Positions 52,509-63,902 are shown, numbered from the stretch's first letter. The stretch: 64,000 nt of DNA from Doryteuthis pealeii (GCA_023376005.1 CM042145.1:21297884-21361883), one strand, 5' to 3'. Notes: generated from the letters alone by a model not told the origin. Made by a program: numbers and translations.

Positions 52509-52804
52509 GGTGTTGTAAATGAAGCCAGTTATCACAGAACCAGTTTATAAATGGAGTTATTTCCTAGCTAGGTAATGTTTTTGTGCTGATTACTGATCCG
52601 TGTGTGGTGTATATGTTGGACAACAGAAGGTGAACAAAATTTTTAAAAGTAACAAAATATAAGATTATTCAGTTATTCTATTAGATAATGTCTGTCCCTG
52701 ATACTCTAGTCAGAACATTTTATTGTTCGATATTTAATCTTAAATAATTACACAATGGACTTTATCATCTCAGTGTAGTTTGCCTACTACATTTTAAATC
52801 TGCA

Positions 52805-53160
52805 AATCTTCCATACTCAACTAGTTTCTTCTTTATTTTATCTTTTATTTATTTATTTCCTTTTTCTTTATTATTTCTTTTTTATTTATTTCTTCCTTTT
52901 TTCTTTATTTTTGTTTCCTTTTTTATTTAATTTCCTTTTTTCTTTATTTCCTTTTCTTTCCTTGGTTTATTTTTTTTTTATTTCTTTCTATTTTCTTCTT
53001 TACTTCATTTTCTTTGTTTATTCTTTCCTTTTTCTTTATTTCTTTCTTCAGCCTTTGTTTATTTCTTTCCTTCTTTCGAAAGCTGGACTTTACTTTTATC
53101 TTCCTTTTTTCTTTATCCTTCTTTATTTTCTCTTTCTTCAAAAATCCAATTACCGTTTTC
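52805..53160. repeat. Polypyrimidine low-complexity tract
   Basis: Roughly 350 bases of T/C with scattered A (tttctttatttctttctt types), nearly G-free on the + strand. The open frames on both strands are composition artefacts. 52509-52804 is unassigned. Confidence 0.95.
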
Positions 53161-53261
53161 TTTCAATCCCCAAATTCTCCATAGACCATAATAATTAATG
53201 CTACACTAGTCTGCTTTACTATTTTTTCATTCGTGAGGGTCAGAGAGAATTGATGAATCCA

Positions 53262-53625
53262 TAACTTTCCTAAGGACATTAGCACAAAGTGAAATTCAAA
53301 CAGCCTCATCAAGGAATTGATCTGGGGCCACTGATTCCATTTCCTATGAATTAACCATTATGCTAAGCACCTCCTCAACCCAACCCCTCCACCATGGACA
53401 GAATGAGACACAAAGTCAATTTCTTGGAGCACAATTCATAGTTTTTCCTTCTCATAGACTGGTTGCTTAACCAAAGCTAAAGAACTCAGTCTGATCTACT
53501 ATTTATCCATAGCTGAGGGGAGAACATATGGATTCATGCCTTTTCCAAGGGCATTAGCATGAAGTGAAATGCAAACAGCCACATCCAGGATTGAGTCACC
53601 GATTCCATTTCCAAACCAGGTTACG
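53262..53625 (-). mobile_element. Two SINE-A copies, minus strand
   Basis: First copy 53262-53380 (ccactgattccatttcctat with taaccattatgctaagcacc as minus-strand box A). Second 53381-53625 from its 3' tail (cccctccaccatggacagaa) to the box B region (acatccaggattgagtcacc). Confidence 0.8.
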
Positions 53626-53639
53626 AGTTATATCTTTTA

Positions 53640-53765
53640 ATGCTGTGTTGCCTGTTCAATTATAGCAAGTTTGATCCTCACTGGATGCCCCATACTTATG
53701 ATCTTGTGTCACATCCTACCCATGGCAAAGTTGGGTAAATACCTACTATTATACATTGATTCATT
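53640..53765 (+). mobile_element. SINE-C 3' part
   Basis: gtttgatcctcactggatgc, atcttgtgtcacatcctacc, ggtaaatacctac. 53766-54100 is unassigned; (AT)n lies at 54112-54150. Confidence 0.65.
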
Positions 53766-54271
53766 CATCATTGTTTCCTTCTTGTATTTGTTACAATATT
53801 TCAGCCACTATTTCTCCCCGGCATTCCACAATTTCATTGAATAAACTTCCTGGCATTCATTTTGATCACTGAGTTTCTTTCCACAGACCATATGACCCAG
53901 ATTCCATTTGTCAACATCCAGAAAAAGAACCCTATGAATATTTGATCCATTAGAGTATGCTGTTCTCTTTTCTATACCTGTCACATTCTATGTACTTTCA
54001 GGAAAATTAATCATGTCTCAAAAAATTTGAGCACTGCACTGCGATACTGTTTCAAAAAACTTCTATGTCGTAAGAAAGATATCTTCTCAGATTTGTGGAT
54101 ATCATATCATATATATATATATATTATATTATTATATATAATATATAATTAAAACATTATAGATTCCAGTCATGACTAATTTAGAGCATTTATCAAGACA
54201 GTTGGCTGGGCACAATGCCAAAATCCAACAAACAAACCATGAGTACTATAGGGATGTAACTGCAATTGAAC

Positions 54272-54565
54272 ACACAACTTAGTGGATAAAGGAGTTAGTG
54301 TAGGAAAGTTCTAAGTGACAGTTATCTCTAGACTGCAGGTTTAATCCTGGTCAAGAGCAGCAGTAACATAGAATAATAATTAACACAGCTATGGTTAGCG
54401 GAATGAGAACAGGATACCCCCATGGACAAAATAAAGGGTTAGGTTTAAAGTTCTGTGATGGCTCCCCGATTACGACAAGAAGGTTCCCGAGTCCAAATAG
54501 AAGGTTCTGAGTCCGAAAAGAACTACCTGAAGAAGGCCAGAGGGCACATCAGCCAAAATGTTGTA
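54272..54565 (+). mobile_element. SINE-D (tRNA-derived)
   Basis: Box A cttagtggataaaggagtta, box B gcaggtttaatcctggtc, gcagcagtaacatagaataa, tggttagcggaatgagaac, tacctgaagaaggccagagg. Confidence 0.85.
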
Positions 54566-54820
54566 CAGATAACAATGAAGATGAGGACAATAGTCCGAAT
54601 AATCCAAATAATACTAATTATCAAGCCTCATCTCAAAATTCATAGAAATAGTTTTAGATAACAATAAGATGAGGACAATAGTCCGAATATCAAATAATAC
54701 TAATTATCAAGCCTCATCTCAAAATTCATAGAATAGTGTAGATAACAATAAAGATGAGGACAATAGTCCGAATAATCCAAATAATCAAGCCTCATCTCAA
54801 AAATTCATAGAAATAGTAAC
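54566..54820. repeat. Tandem repeat of a SINE-D tail, ~85 bp, 3 copies
   Basis: gataacaataaagatgagga, caatagtccgaataatccaa, caagcctcatctcaaaattc repeats from 54568, 54660 and 54735. 54821-55086 is unassigned. Confidence 0.85.
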
Positions 54821-55086
54821 TGCAAGGAGTTGTGAATTAAAAGCTTTTAGAATGAGCACATTCTATTTCATTCCAAATATTTACATTTGAGTTTGAATTG
54901 AATATAAAACCCTATTGATTTTTATTTGTTGTTGTTAATACATTTGATTTTCATGAGGAAGTGAAAGTTTTCAATTTAGATAATGTGAAGTAATAAAACA
55001 GGAAAAGTAAAGAAATATATGAAAAATGTAATTACTGTGTTTTCATTATTGGAGATTTATGGCAACTACATTATTGAAGTTTTGGC

Positions 55087-55101
55087 ATAATTAAGATAAG
55101 A

Positions 55102-55145
<44 letters not shown>
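55087..55145. repeat. (AT)n microsatellite
   Basis: Pure run. 55148-55660 after it has no recognised element, despite a GC-richer patch at 55148-55340. Confidence 0.95.
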
Positions 55146-55147
<2 letters not shown>

Positions 55148-55664
55148 ACCCAGCCATGTTTTCCATCCTCGGCGGTTCTAGCAGCGAACTTCAGCTACAA
55201 GTGCTTGAGTCTCTTTATATCTCCCGTATCCAACCAGTTCTGTGTATACAAAAACAGTTCCACAAATTGCTTCTCTTTGACACCTCAAGCACAAGTGGAA
55301 CAAGAAATTTCCGAACCCCTCCACACGGTTCGTAATTTCTCTTAATTTCTCGTTCCTATTGAAAAAAGGGGGGGTTTACCTTTTTTTTTCAACAATTCCA
55401 ACCTACGTATAACCTGTTTTCAATGTATTTCTCTGATGAGAATTGACCGAAAAAAGAATATTTATTTTAGATTATACATCTAATTATAAGGGTACCCTAA
55501 CTTTCTTTTTAGAAATTTTTTCCATCTCTTTTCAAGATGAATACGCTTCTACGTGTCCTAATAAAATTTTGTCCTGCTAAGAAACTGTGAAATATATAAG
55601 AAACTCAGTTTGTGGAAGGTTAAGTTTCATTTTATTTCATTCTCATATGTGGATCTCATAACAA

Positions 55665-55699
55665 CAGCATATATATATATGTTGTTGTTATGAGAAAAA

Positions 55700-55739
<40 letters not shown>

Positions 55740-55795
55740 GTGTGTGTGTTTGTGAGTGTATATATATTGTTTTTTTTTTTTTTTTTTTTTTTGAG
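55665..55795. repeat. Compound (AT)n/(CA)n/(T)n repeat
   Basis: CA run 55706-55731, TG run 55740-55750, T run 55771-55792; gttgttatgagaaaaaatat inverts nearby cataacaacagcatat. Confidence 0.9.
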
Positions 55796-56035
55796 AGACA
55801 GAATGACTCAATGGAAAAGACAAAAAAAATCAAGCAAGTCACAATTTTGACTGTCAGGGAAAAAAAAACAAAAAAAAACTGAATCACTTGGAATAATATC
55901 AAATTTATAAAAGTGCTCAATACATATGTAGAGCTGGTTTAGAAAATCTAACAGTAGCAGAAGTTATCTACTCAGGTTTATTAAAAGAATTATTGGGAAA
56001 GTACATTTTTACAAGTCTGCTAAGTCAGAACACAA

Positions 56036-56260
56036 AACCTCTGACTTCGACTCCTCGATTTTTGGCACCTCCAACTCTGACTCTTCTTTATGATATTAAG
56101 AGATTATTAAGAGACTATGGCCTACCAATCTCATAAATATAAAACCATATATTATTTTTCAAGTGTGCACTGTATAACTTTACAGACTATGCTGAGGCCA
56201 TATAAAGTGTAAATTCAACTGGAGTTGAAGTCTTTATTTTTACCGACTCCAACTCCTGTT
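56036..56260. repeat. GACTCC-type dispersed fragments
   Basis: cctctgacttcgactcctcg and ctccaactctgactcttctt, later ttaccgactccaactcctgt. Same word family as 721-792. Confidence 0.5.
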
Positions 56261-56263
56261 GTT

Positions 56264-56800
56264 GTATACTCACATATACCCACATAATACGTTGGGTATA
56301 TAATAGAGAGAGAGACAGATAGAGTAGATGATAGATGATGGTCTTACTTGTTACATTCTGCTTGTTGACTCGCTGCTTATTGCTTCTACTGGCTCTAACT
56401 CATCGGCCATTTTCTCTGGGTTGACTTCTTTTCAGGGCTTCTGCTGGGGGTTGATCTTTGTTGATTTCTTCAGGCTTTCATCTCTTGTTTTAAGTTACTT
56501 AACAAGACTTGTTTGTTTTCTTTGATAAAGCTTTATTTCTAGAACCCAGCCTATGATTCTGCTGCGGGGGAGATGCCAACTCAGAGGGGCAACCTACAGG
56601 TCCACTCACTATGACTTCTCTGCCACACCTAACTAACTAAACTAAAACTTATTCTCACACCTGTACTGGAAGGTCAGTCGGGATCATCGTCATGCCAATC
56701 ATAATCCCAATCATAATTTCCCACCTCCGATTGTAAATCTAACAAACTTTATTTAGATATTCTAACTATAGGTACGTACATAATTTATGTTGTTGGCATT
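56264..56800 (+). mobile_element. LTR-1-like repeat
   Basis: tgttgtatactcacatatac start, TATA-like ttgggtatataatag, (GA)n, ttgacttcttttcagggctt, aacaagacttgtttgttttc, ctaaaacttattctcacacc, aaatctaacaaactttattt. 56801-57059 has no recognised feature. Confidence 0.7.
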
Positions 56801-57059
56801 CTTCCATCATCTATGTGAGTGGCTGAACAGGTCAATTTTTGAATGGCAATCTCTGTTGCAGTGACTGCAAACGAACAGTGATGCTTGCTGGAGTTGCTGT
56901 TGTCTCTCCTTCCTTTTGGCTCTCTTTTCTGTGGCGGCTTCTTTCCTCTCTTTTTCACTCCTTTTCATCCCTTGTCTGACAAGGCGGTGCCAGGCCGCTC
57001 AATTTTCTGCACCAACCTCCCATGTGTTAATGTTGATGTGGCATATCTTCATGTCCTTC

Positions 57060-57330
57060 TATTATGTAACATTTTGACCCTTTGTGTTCGACTGACTCCA
57101 CAGAAAATTTCCCACCTTCGATTTTAAATCTAACTAACTAAACTAAAACTTATTCTCACGCCTGTACCCAAAGGTCAGTCGGGATCATCGTCATACTAAT
57201 CATAAGCTCAACGGGTATGGAAAATTTCCCACCTGATTTTTAAATCTAACAAACTTTATTTAAATATTCTAACTACAGGTACATACATAATTTATAAGCT
57301 GCTTATAAAATTATGTAACACTTTGACCCT
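57060..57330 (+). repeat. Duplicated LTR-1 3' part
   Basis: ctaaaacttattctcacgcc, ggtcagtcgggatcatcgtc, aaatctaacaaactttattt repeat the end of the copy above, with aaaatttcccacctgatttt twice. Confidence 0.75.
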
Positions 57331-57527
57331 TTGTGTCCGACTCTGACTTCACAGCCCCTGGAATTTTTGTCTTTGAGGTGTAACTGTAAACAACTCATGA
57401 AGGTTGATGTGCTGTAAAACCAGCCAACTTATTCTATCAGTAATGAGGATGCAGTTACATTATGCATGTAATTCTTTCAGTAGCCTTGTATTCACTTCTG
57501 GCCATGATAATCTCTTTCTTCTAGATT

Positions 57528-57620
57528 TACAAGCATTTCCCTTGTAAATGCATTACCAATGCATTTCCCTTGTAAAATGCATTACCAATGCATTTCCCTT
57601 GTAAAATGCATTACAATGCA
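57528..57620. repeat. ~30-bp tandem repeat, 3 copies
   Basis: atgcatttcccttgtaaaat / gcattacca repeated, next to a SINE-A copy. 57331-57527 holds a GACTCC word and a degraded hairpin tail (aaggttgatgtgctgtaaaa at 57400). Confidence 0.88.
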
Positions 57621-57624
57621 TTAC

Positions 57625-58250
57625 ACATGTAATAGTCCTAGTGGTGCATTTGCAGAATGATTATCGCCATAGGAAATGGAAACCGTGCGACCAGGGTTCA
57701 AATCCTGGATGGAGTATTTTTGAATTTCATTTCACCTGCCCCATATCACCCAAATCATCCGAGTAAGACGAACAGGACACTGCTGGAGGAGCAAGGATGA
57801 ACTCATAAGTGACGTCTCCTGTGGAAGCCAGCACAAGGGCTGTCCAGGAAAGATGTACATTGACCAGCTCTGCGTGGATACTGGGTGCTGCGCAGAGGAC
57901 CTCCTGAGAACAATGAGTGATAGGGATGGTTGGAGAGAGATTGTCATGGATATCCATACTGTCATGGATAACCATACTAATAGAGCAACAAGATGATGAT
58001 GACACATGTAATAGCCCTAGTGGTGTTTTACAGAATGATTATTGTCATAGGAAATGGAAATGTCGACCAGGGTTCAAATCCTGGATGGAGTATTTTGCAT
58101 TCACTTTGTGCTAATGCCCTTAAGAAAAGCATGAATCCATCTGTTCTCTGCCAACTATGGGCAAATGGTATGGCAGACTGGGTTTTATAGCTTGGTAAGG
58201 CAACCAGCCTAGGAGAAGGAAAATTCTGATTTCAAATTCAGCTTTACTCT
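57625..58250 (+). mobile_element. SINE-A with its 5' 105 bp duplicated around a LINE fragment
   Basis: cacatgtaatagtcctagtg to ggttcaaatcctggatggag occurs at 57625-57725 and again at 58005-58105; the second copy continues as a full SINE-A (gtgctaatgcccttaagaaa, cagactgggttttatagct). Confidence 0.85.
57733..58004 (+). pseudogene. LINE reverse transcriptase 3' fragment
   Basis: cacctgccccatatcaccca, tggaggagcaaggatgaact, gtacattgaccagctctgcg, gagaacaatgagtgataggg, ending gatgatgatgaca. 5' truncated, ending at the microsatellite tail, as expected of a LINE insertion. Confidence 0.8.
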
Positions 58251-58264
58251 ACTTAACATTGCAC

Positions 58265-58450
58265 AAGCCATTTTTGTTTAAAGTCGCTGAATACAGGAAT
58301 GGTTCAGCGCAGTGTACACACCTATATACATATATACTGAATTACAATTTGTTGTAATGTTTATCACTGGCGTGTTGTCCTGTGATAAGTGGCTATACAC
58401 TGCTTTGAAACAATGGTAACAATTTCCTTTTAATTGTATTGTACACTACA
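58265..58450 (-). repeat. Dispersed repeat X, copy 2
   Basis: Inverse of 26207-26392. 58451-58690 is AT-rich with a local duplication of tagatatacttaataaatcc (58480 and 58561). Confidence 0.65.
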
Positions 58451-58692
58451 ACAAATATATTAGAATTAATTATTTTTTTAGATATACTTAATAAATCCTA
58501 CATGTGATATACAGCCAACATATATTAAAGAAATTTTATATATTATACAATTTTTTTTGATAGATATACTTAATAAATCCAACATATATTAAGAAATTTT
58601 AGATTTATAACAAATTATATTATAGTAAAAATCAGAAGTTTTCAACATGCAACCTTTCACCCAACTTTCAAAATTTTCTTTTCTCCTTTGGC

Positions 58693-58709
58693 GGGGGGGG
58701 GGGGGGGGG
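58693..58709. repeat. G17 homopolymer
   Basis: Seventeen consecutive G on +, at the border of an RP1 copy. The exact length may be a sequencing artefact. Confidence 0.8.
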
Positions 58710-58729
58710 TAGGGAGATGTAGAATCAAC

Positions 58730-59012
58730 CTCCAGAACTAGTCTCACCATTGATAGAGTTTAACGTCATACCCAAGACAAGAAGCCTTCTCGACATATTG
58801 ATAAAAAGGGTTGGGGCTTGCATAATGGCAATAGGGTTGGGACAATCATATAGGTGCTAGGGCTTGATGTGATCAGCAATTGATCGGAGGAGATCTCTCC
58901 GATTGCCTGTCTAGCCTAAGTGAGGGTCGAGGTGGAGTGTTGCATGTCAGACTGCTCAACCACCAGGGTTCCATCCTTAAGCATCACAGGTCACCACCCA
59001 CCATGAGCTAAG
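58730..59012 (-). mobile_element. RP1 retroposon, partial
   Basis: Minus-strand RP1 body (gttggggcttgcataatggc, gatcggaggagatctctccg on +) up to aagcatcacaggtcaccacc; its tail is missing. Confidence 0.82.
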
Positions 59013-59044
59013 CTTTGTAACCCTTGGGCTGAAAAGGTTAAGTT

Positions 59045-59632
59045 AGTTGGATTTTATGGCAATAAAGCCCTGTTGGGTTATTTTATTCATTCTTGTTGGG
59101 TAGTCATTTTTTTTATTAAACTAAATTTTTCTTTTAAACACTTTTTTAAGACTCATTATTTGATCTATTTAACCCTAGAAGGGACCCTAACAGTTACTTC
59201 CACCCAGGCAGAATGGACCTGGAAGTAATGGCAAATGAAGGGGTAATCCAACACTCCAGAGCTCAGAATTGGAACTTCACCACTAGATGCAGTTTAACGT
59301 CATATCCAAGCACTAAAGACCCGGACACTGCCCTCTAGTACATATATGATACAAAGAGTTGGGAGTTTACCATAAGGGCATTAGGGTTGGGAAATCATAC
59401 ATGTGCTAGGGATTGACGTGACCAACCAATTGATCGGAGAGGGCCTCTGTGACCACCTGACTAGCCAAAATAAGGGTCAAAGTGAAGTTTTGCATATCAT
59501 GGACTGCTCAGCCCCAGGGTTCTGTCCTTTAAGTATCACTGGTCGCCACCCTGGCCAAGGTGGGGGATTTTACCCATCTGTAGAGGTGCAGTCGGCATAT
59601 TCTACACAGCACCAGCTAACAAGGCAAATCTT
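59045..59632 (-). mobile_element. RP1 retroposon, near full length
   Basis: Minus strand: tail (gccctgttgggttattttat on +) at 59067, body (cctctagtacatatatgata), head (tagaggtgcagtcggcatat) ending agctaacaaggc. Confidence 0.85.
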
Positions 59633-59792
59633 TTTTGTATTGTAAATAACATCAGATATTATGATTGCAATCTTGTGAATTTTTTTTCTGTCCTTTAATG
59701 ATGCGAGACCTGGGCCTTCTTAGTTAAGCTTTGTGGCCCTTGGGCTGATAAGGGTTAAGGACCCTAATTATAAATGCAGATATATACATAGT

Positions 59793-60085
59793 GTGGAGGT
59801 GCATAGTGTAATGGTTAGAGTTGTAGGAAATTAACTTTTCGACCAGAGTTCAAATCCTGGACGAAGCGTTTGCATTTTCACATAGCGCAAATCCCTTGGG
59901 AAGGTATGTCTCTAACTACTCTCTTCCAGCTATGGGATAATAGTTGGGCAGACTGGGCTCTTTAACTTGCTAGGTAAACAGTCTAGGGAAAAGGAAAACT
60001 CTGAATTCAACCTAGTAAATCCGCTTAAGAATTGACCTTTCATGTCACATCCTGCTTGTGTAGAGGAGTTGGTAAATAAATATAT
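59793..60085 (+). mobile_element. SINE-A (tRNA-derived)
   Basis: Box A-like catagtgtaatggttagag, box B agttcaaatcctgg, body and tail catcctgcttgtgtagagga. 59633-59792 and 60086-60327 are unassigned (the latter has a T-run/G-run at 60109-60128). Confidence 0.9.
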
Positions 60086-60327
60086 TATAATCATTTTTTG
60101 GATGATAAGTTTTTTTTTGGGGGGGGGGTCAGGAAATATAAATGCTACAATGTTGAATTTAGAGATTTCAAATTTTAAATAAAGAATGATTAGCTCTTTT
60201 TTTGTCATCCAATTTTTAAGGTCTCTGATTTTAATAATGTCTAAAGTTATGGCTGAAAGCATTTGATTAAAAAATGTTTGGATAATATTTAGACACATTA
60301 ATCTCAGACCTATATTCTCTATGAAAT

Positions 60328-60418
60328 GTTTGTGGCGTATGGTTAACACTTAGGAAATGGACATGGTGAACTGAGTTCAAATCCTGGTCAAGGCAGTTTG
60401 CTTTTTACACAACGCTAA
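60328..60418 (+). mobile_element. SINE-A 5' half
   Basis: tggcgtatggttaacactta, gagttcaaatcctggtcaag, then broken at acgctaatg by the start of the 5S-SINE array. Confidence 0.75.
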
Positions 60419-61925
60419 TGAATTATGGCCAAGTCAAATTGAAAGTATTGGTTCTGGCTAGATTTAACAAATTAAGCTGTGATGAGCCTGTTCAATACTT
60501 AGATGGGTGACCATTTAAGCAACAGCAGGCACTGTAAGAAACCAATATCAAATGACTTGATTCAGCATTAAATGACCTGAAAAGGGTTGATATGCGTGAT
60601 GAGCATGTTCTGTACATAGATGGGTGACATTTAAGCAATAGCAGGCACTGTAAGAAACCAAATATAAAAATGACTTGATTCAGCATTAAATGACTGAAAA
60701 GGGTTGATATGCCATGATGAGCATGTTCTACACTTAGATGGGTGACCATTTAAGCAACAGCAGGCACTGTAAGAAACCAAATATTAAAATGACTTGATTC
60801 AGCATTAAATGACCTGAAAAGGGTTGAATATGCCGTGATGAGCATGTTCTGTACATAGATGGGTGACCATTTAAGCAACAGCAGGCACTGTAAGAAACCA
60901 AATATCAAAATGTTTGATTCAGCATTAAATGACCTGAAAAGGGTTGATATGCCGTGATGAGCATGTTCTGTACATAGATGGGTGACCATTTAAGCAATAG
61001 CAGGCACTGTAAGAAACCAAATATAAAAATGACTTGATTCAGCATTAAATGACTGAAAAGGGTTGATATGCCATGATGAGCATGTTCTACCTTAGATGGG
61101 TGACCATTTAAGCAACAGCAGGCACTGTAAGAACCAAAATATTAAAATGACTTGATTCAGCATTAAATGACCTGAAAGGGTTGATATGCGTGATGAGCAT
61201 GTTCTGTATTAGATGGGTGACAATTTAAGCAACAGCAGGCACTGTAAGAAACCAAAATATCAAAATGTCTTGATTCAGCATTAAATGACCTGAAAGGGTT
61301 GATATGCCGTGATGAGGCATGTTTGTACATAGATGGGTGACATTTAAGCAATAGCAGGCACTGTTAAGAACCAAATATAAAATTGACTTGATTCAGCATT
61401 AAATGACCTGAAAAGGGTTGATATGCCATGATGAGCATGTTTACACTTAGATGGGTGACCATTTAAGCAACAGCAGGCACTGTAAGAAACCAAATATCAA
61501 AATGACTTGATTCAGCATTAAATGACCTGAAAGGGTTGATATGCCGTGATGAGCATGTTCTGTACATAGATGGGGTGACCATTTAAGCAACAGCAGGTAC
61601 TGTAAGAAAACAAATATCAAAATGACTTGAATTGGCATTAAATGACCTAAAAAGGGTTGATATGCCATGATGAGCCTGTTCTGTACTTAGATGGGTGACA
61701 ATTTAAGCAACAGCAGGCACTGTAATAAACAAAATATCAAAATGACTTAATTCAGCATTAAATGACCTGAAAAGGGTTGATATGCCGGGATGAGCATATT
61801 CTGTACTTAGATGGGTGACCATTTAAGCAACAGTAGGCACTGTAAGAAAACGAATATCAAAATGACTTGAATTTGCATTAAATGACCTAAAAAGGGTTGA
61901 TATGTTGTAAAATAAAACAACCAAC
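60419..61925 (+). repeat. Tandem array of 5S-SINE 3' halves, 12 units of ~119 bp
   Basis: The first unit is complete from the 5S head (attatggccaagtcaaattg, aaattaagctgtgatgagcc, acttagatgggtgaccattt). Eleven further units each start at tgatgagcatgttctgtaca, carry box C (tagatgggtgacc), body (caacagcaggcactgtaaga) and hairpin tail (attaaatgacctgaaaaggg, ttgatatgcc), and join tail directly to the next gtgatgagc. Box C words lie near 60503, 60619, 60738, 60858, 60977, 61096, 61214, 61332, 61450, 61571, 61691 and 61811. Confidence 0.93.
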
Positions 61926-61927
61926 CA

Positions 61928-62201
61928 TAGTGCTGATACCTTTGGAAAAAGTATGAATCCAACTATTCTCCCCCTAGCTGTGGGTAAATGACCTTGAATA
62001 CATGTGAAAATATTCTGTCCCTCAGAATTCCCTTTTAGTTGAGTAATCTTGGATGATTACAAAGTTGTTTTATAACAATGGACACCACAAGAACAAATTT
62101 TATTAGAGAAACATTTGATATGTTAGTACAAGTTTTTAAAATGGCACAAGGCTTTTTTTATCACTTGGTATGGCAACCGATCTTGGAGAAGGAAAACTCA
62201 A
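61928..62201 (+). mobile_element. SINE-A fragments
   Basis: 61928-61995 (tagtgctgatacctttggaa) and 62160-62201 (aaccgatcttggagaaggaa); the latter continues at 62711 after a solo LTR. 61996-62159 is unassigned. Confidence 0.65.
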
Positions 62202-62710
62202 TGTTGTATATTGTACAAATGGAAATAGGAATTTCCGGTTAAATTAAACAAAGAATGCCAAAGGACTTTTTTTCCCGGTAAAAGCGAACAAAGAAGTTAA
62301 AAAACGGAAGAGAGGGTTTCCGGTCGAGGAAGCAGGGAGAGGATAAAGAAATATATAACAAATGTCCATTATCAGATCAAAAGATAAAGATGCGGAGGCG
62401 TACCTATCAATATAAAGGCGAGAAGATTCGAGCCGACACACAGAGACGCCAGCCGGCAGCCGAAAGGACACTTCACGTCTCCCGTCAGAAAACACCCCTC
62501 GGGCACTCATTGTAAGCTCTGCGCCTTCATCACCCACACACCGAAGAAAATAAAGAAGGGTCCTCTCTTTGTACATACGTATCTGTTGTTTATTGAAGTC
62601 CAGTAGTCGGTAGTAGCTGACTACTAACATACATCGCTTTGGGTACAGTGAAAAGCCCAGTACTAACATACACGAATTTAGTGTCATGAATTTGAAGCTG
62701 CTATACAACA
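62202..62710 (+). mobile_element. Solo LTR inside a SINE-A
   Basis: Starts TGTTGTATATTGTACAAATG and ends GCTATACAACA, so the first and last ~9 bases are inverted repeats. TATA box tataaa at 62411 and poly(A) signal aataaa at 62549, in LTR order. It interrupts SINE-A (left gaaaactca, right attcaaactggttaaactc). Target duplication not clear. The 155-codon minus-strand open frame over it is not a gene. Confidence 0.82.
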
Positions 62711-62800
62711 TGCATTCAAACTGGTTAAACTCTGCTTAAAAAATGACCTTGTGTCACATCCTGCTCATGTTGAGGGGTTGGGTAAATACATATATTCTCT
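62711..62800 (+). mobile_element. SINE-A 3' end
   Basis: attcaaactggttaaactct, gaccttgtgtcacatcctgc, ggtaaatacatatattc; continuation of the SINE split by the LTR. Confidence 0.8.
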
Positions 62801-62807
62801 AGTATAT

Positions 62808-63115
62808 GTGGACGTGCATGGTGCAATGGTTATTTTCATAGGAAATGGACTCTGTGACATGAGTTCAAATTATGGATGAGACTGTTTTCATTCAATATAG
62901 TGCTAATACCCTTGGGAAAGGTATGCATCCAAATATTCTTCCTCCAGCTATGGGTAAATAGTAAAGTAGACTGGGCTCTTTAATCTTGGTAAGGCAATCA
63001 GTCTTGGAGAAGGAAAAATCTGAATTCAAATCGGTTAGACTCTGCTTTAAAAAATAGACATTGTGTCACATCCTGCTTGTGTGGAGGGGGTTGGGTAAAT
63101 ACATATATTCTTTAA
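62808..63115 (+). mobile_element. SINE-A, complete
   Basis: gtgcatggtgcaatggttat (box A), gagttcaaattatggatgag (box B region), cagactgggctctttaat-like body, tail catcctgcttgtgtggaggg. Confidence 0.88.
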
Positions 63116-63187
63116 TATGCAAACAAGAAAAATAAATTTAAAAAAAAAAAAACTTGCATTAATGAAAGATTGGTGTCTTAATATATA

Positions 63188-63292
63188 TGGAGGTATGTGG
63201 TGTAATGGTTAGTCGTAGGAAATGGACTCGTCTGGGTTCAAATCCTGGACGAGGCTGTTTGCATTTCATATAGTGCTAATACCATGTCTCCA
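63188..63292 (+). mobile_element. SINE-A 5' half
   Basis: gaggtatgtggtgtaatggt, gggttcaaatcctggacgag, tagtgctaatacc, then truncated. Confidence 0.8.
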
Positions 63293-63387
63293 TTTTGAAA
63301 ATTGTCACCCTATTTATTCTTGTGGCAAAATGTGATAAGCTTACTCATATATATATATTATATATATATATTATATATATTTACCCC

Positions 63388-63635
63388 CCCCCCCCGCACG
63401 AGCAGGATGTGACACAAGGTCAATTTTTTAAGCGGAGTTCAACAGGTTTGAATTCAGAGTTTTCCTTTTTCTAAACCAAGGTTAAAGAGCCCAGTCTGCC
63501 CTACTATTTACCCATAGCTGGAAGGAGAGTAGGATTCATACCTTTCCCAAGGGTATTAACGCTAAGTGAAATGTAATTACCACATCCAGGATTTGAACTC
63601 GGCGCGACGATAACCATTACACCACGCGCTTCCTC
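63388..63635 (-). mobile_element. SINE-A, complete, minus strand
   Basis: From the tail (gcacgagcaggatgtgacac on +) to the head (ccaggatttgaactcggcgc, ataaccattacaccacgcgc). Confidence 0.9.
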
Positions 63636-63864
63636 ATATATATATATATATGTGTCTCCATCTTATATAATTAAAATGTCTTGAGACTGAATGTCTATTA
63701 TCTAAACCATTTACAAATAACTTTGAAAATTCATTTCATTATTTTTCTGACAACATCCATTAAAAATCAGACAACTTTTAAAATAGAAAAAAAAATGATG
63801 GAAGACATAGCAATAAAATATATTATCTGATATTTTTAGTTTGTGAGTGTGCTGTGTATATCCC

Positions 63865-63902
63865 CTATATATATATATATATATATATATAGTATATATA
63901 TA
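63865..63902. repeat. (AT)n microsatellite
   Basis: AT run directly before a Helitron start. Other AT tracts are at 63338-63382 and 63633-63652; 63653-63864 is unassigned. Confidence 0.9.

Noticed and set aside
52911..53198. Hydrophobic 95-codon open frame resembling a membrane protein
   Set aside because: Polypyrimidine tract; Phe/Leu/Ser content follows from T/C composition.
60419..61925. CRISPR-like array of spaced repeats
   Set aside because: Eukaryotic context; the whole ~119-bp unit repeats with no unique spacers.
62244..62711. 155-codon minus-strand open frame
   Set aside because: Runs antisense across a solo LTR with its own TATA and poly(A) signals; no recognised domain.
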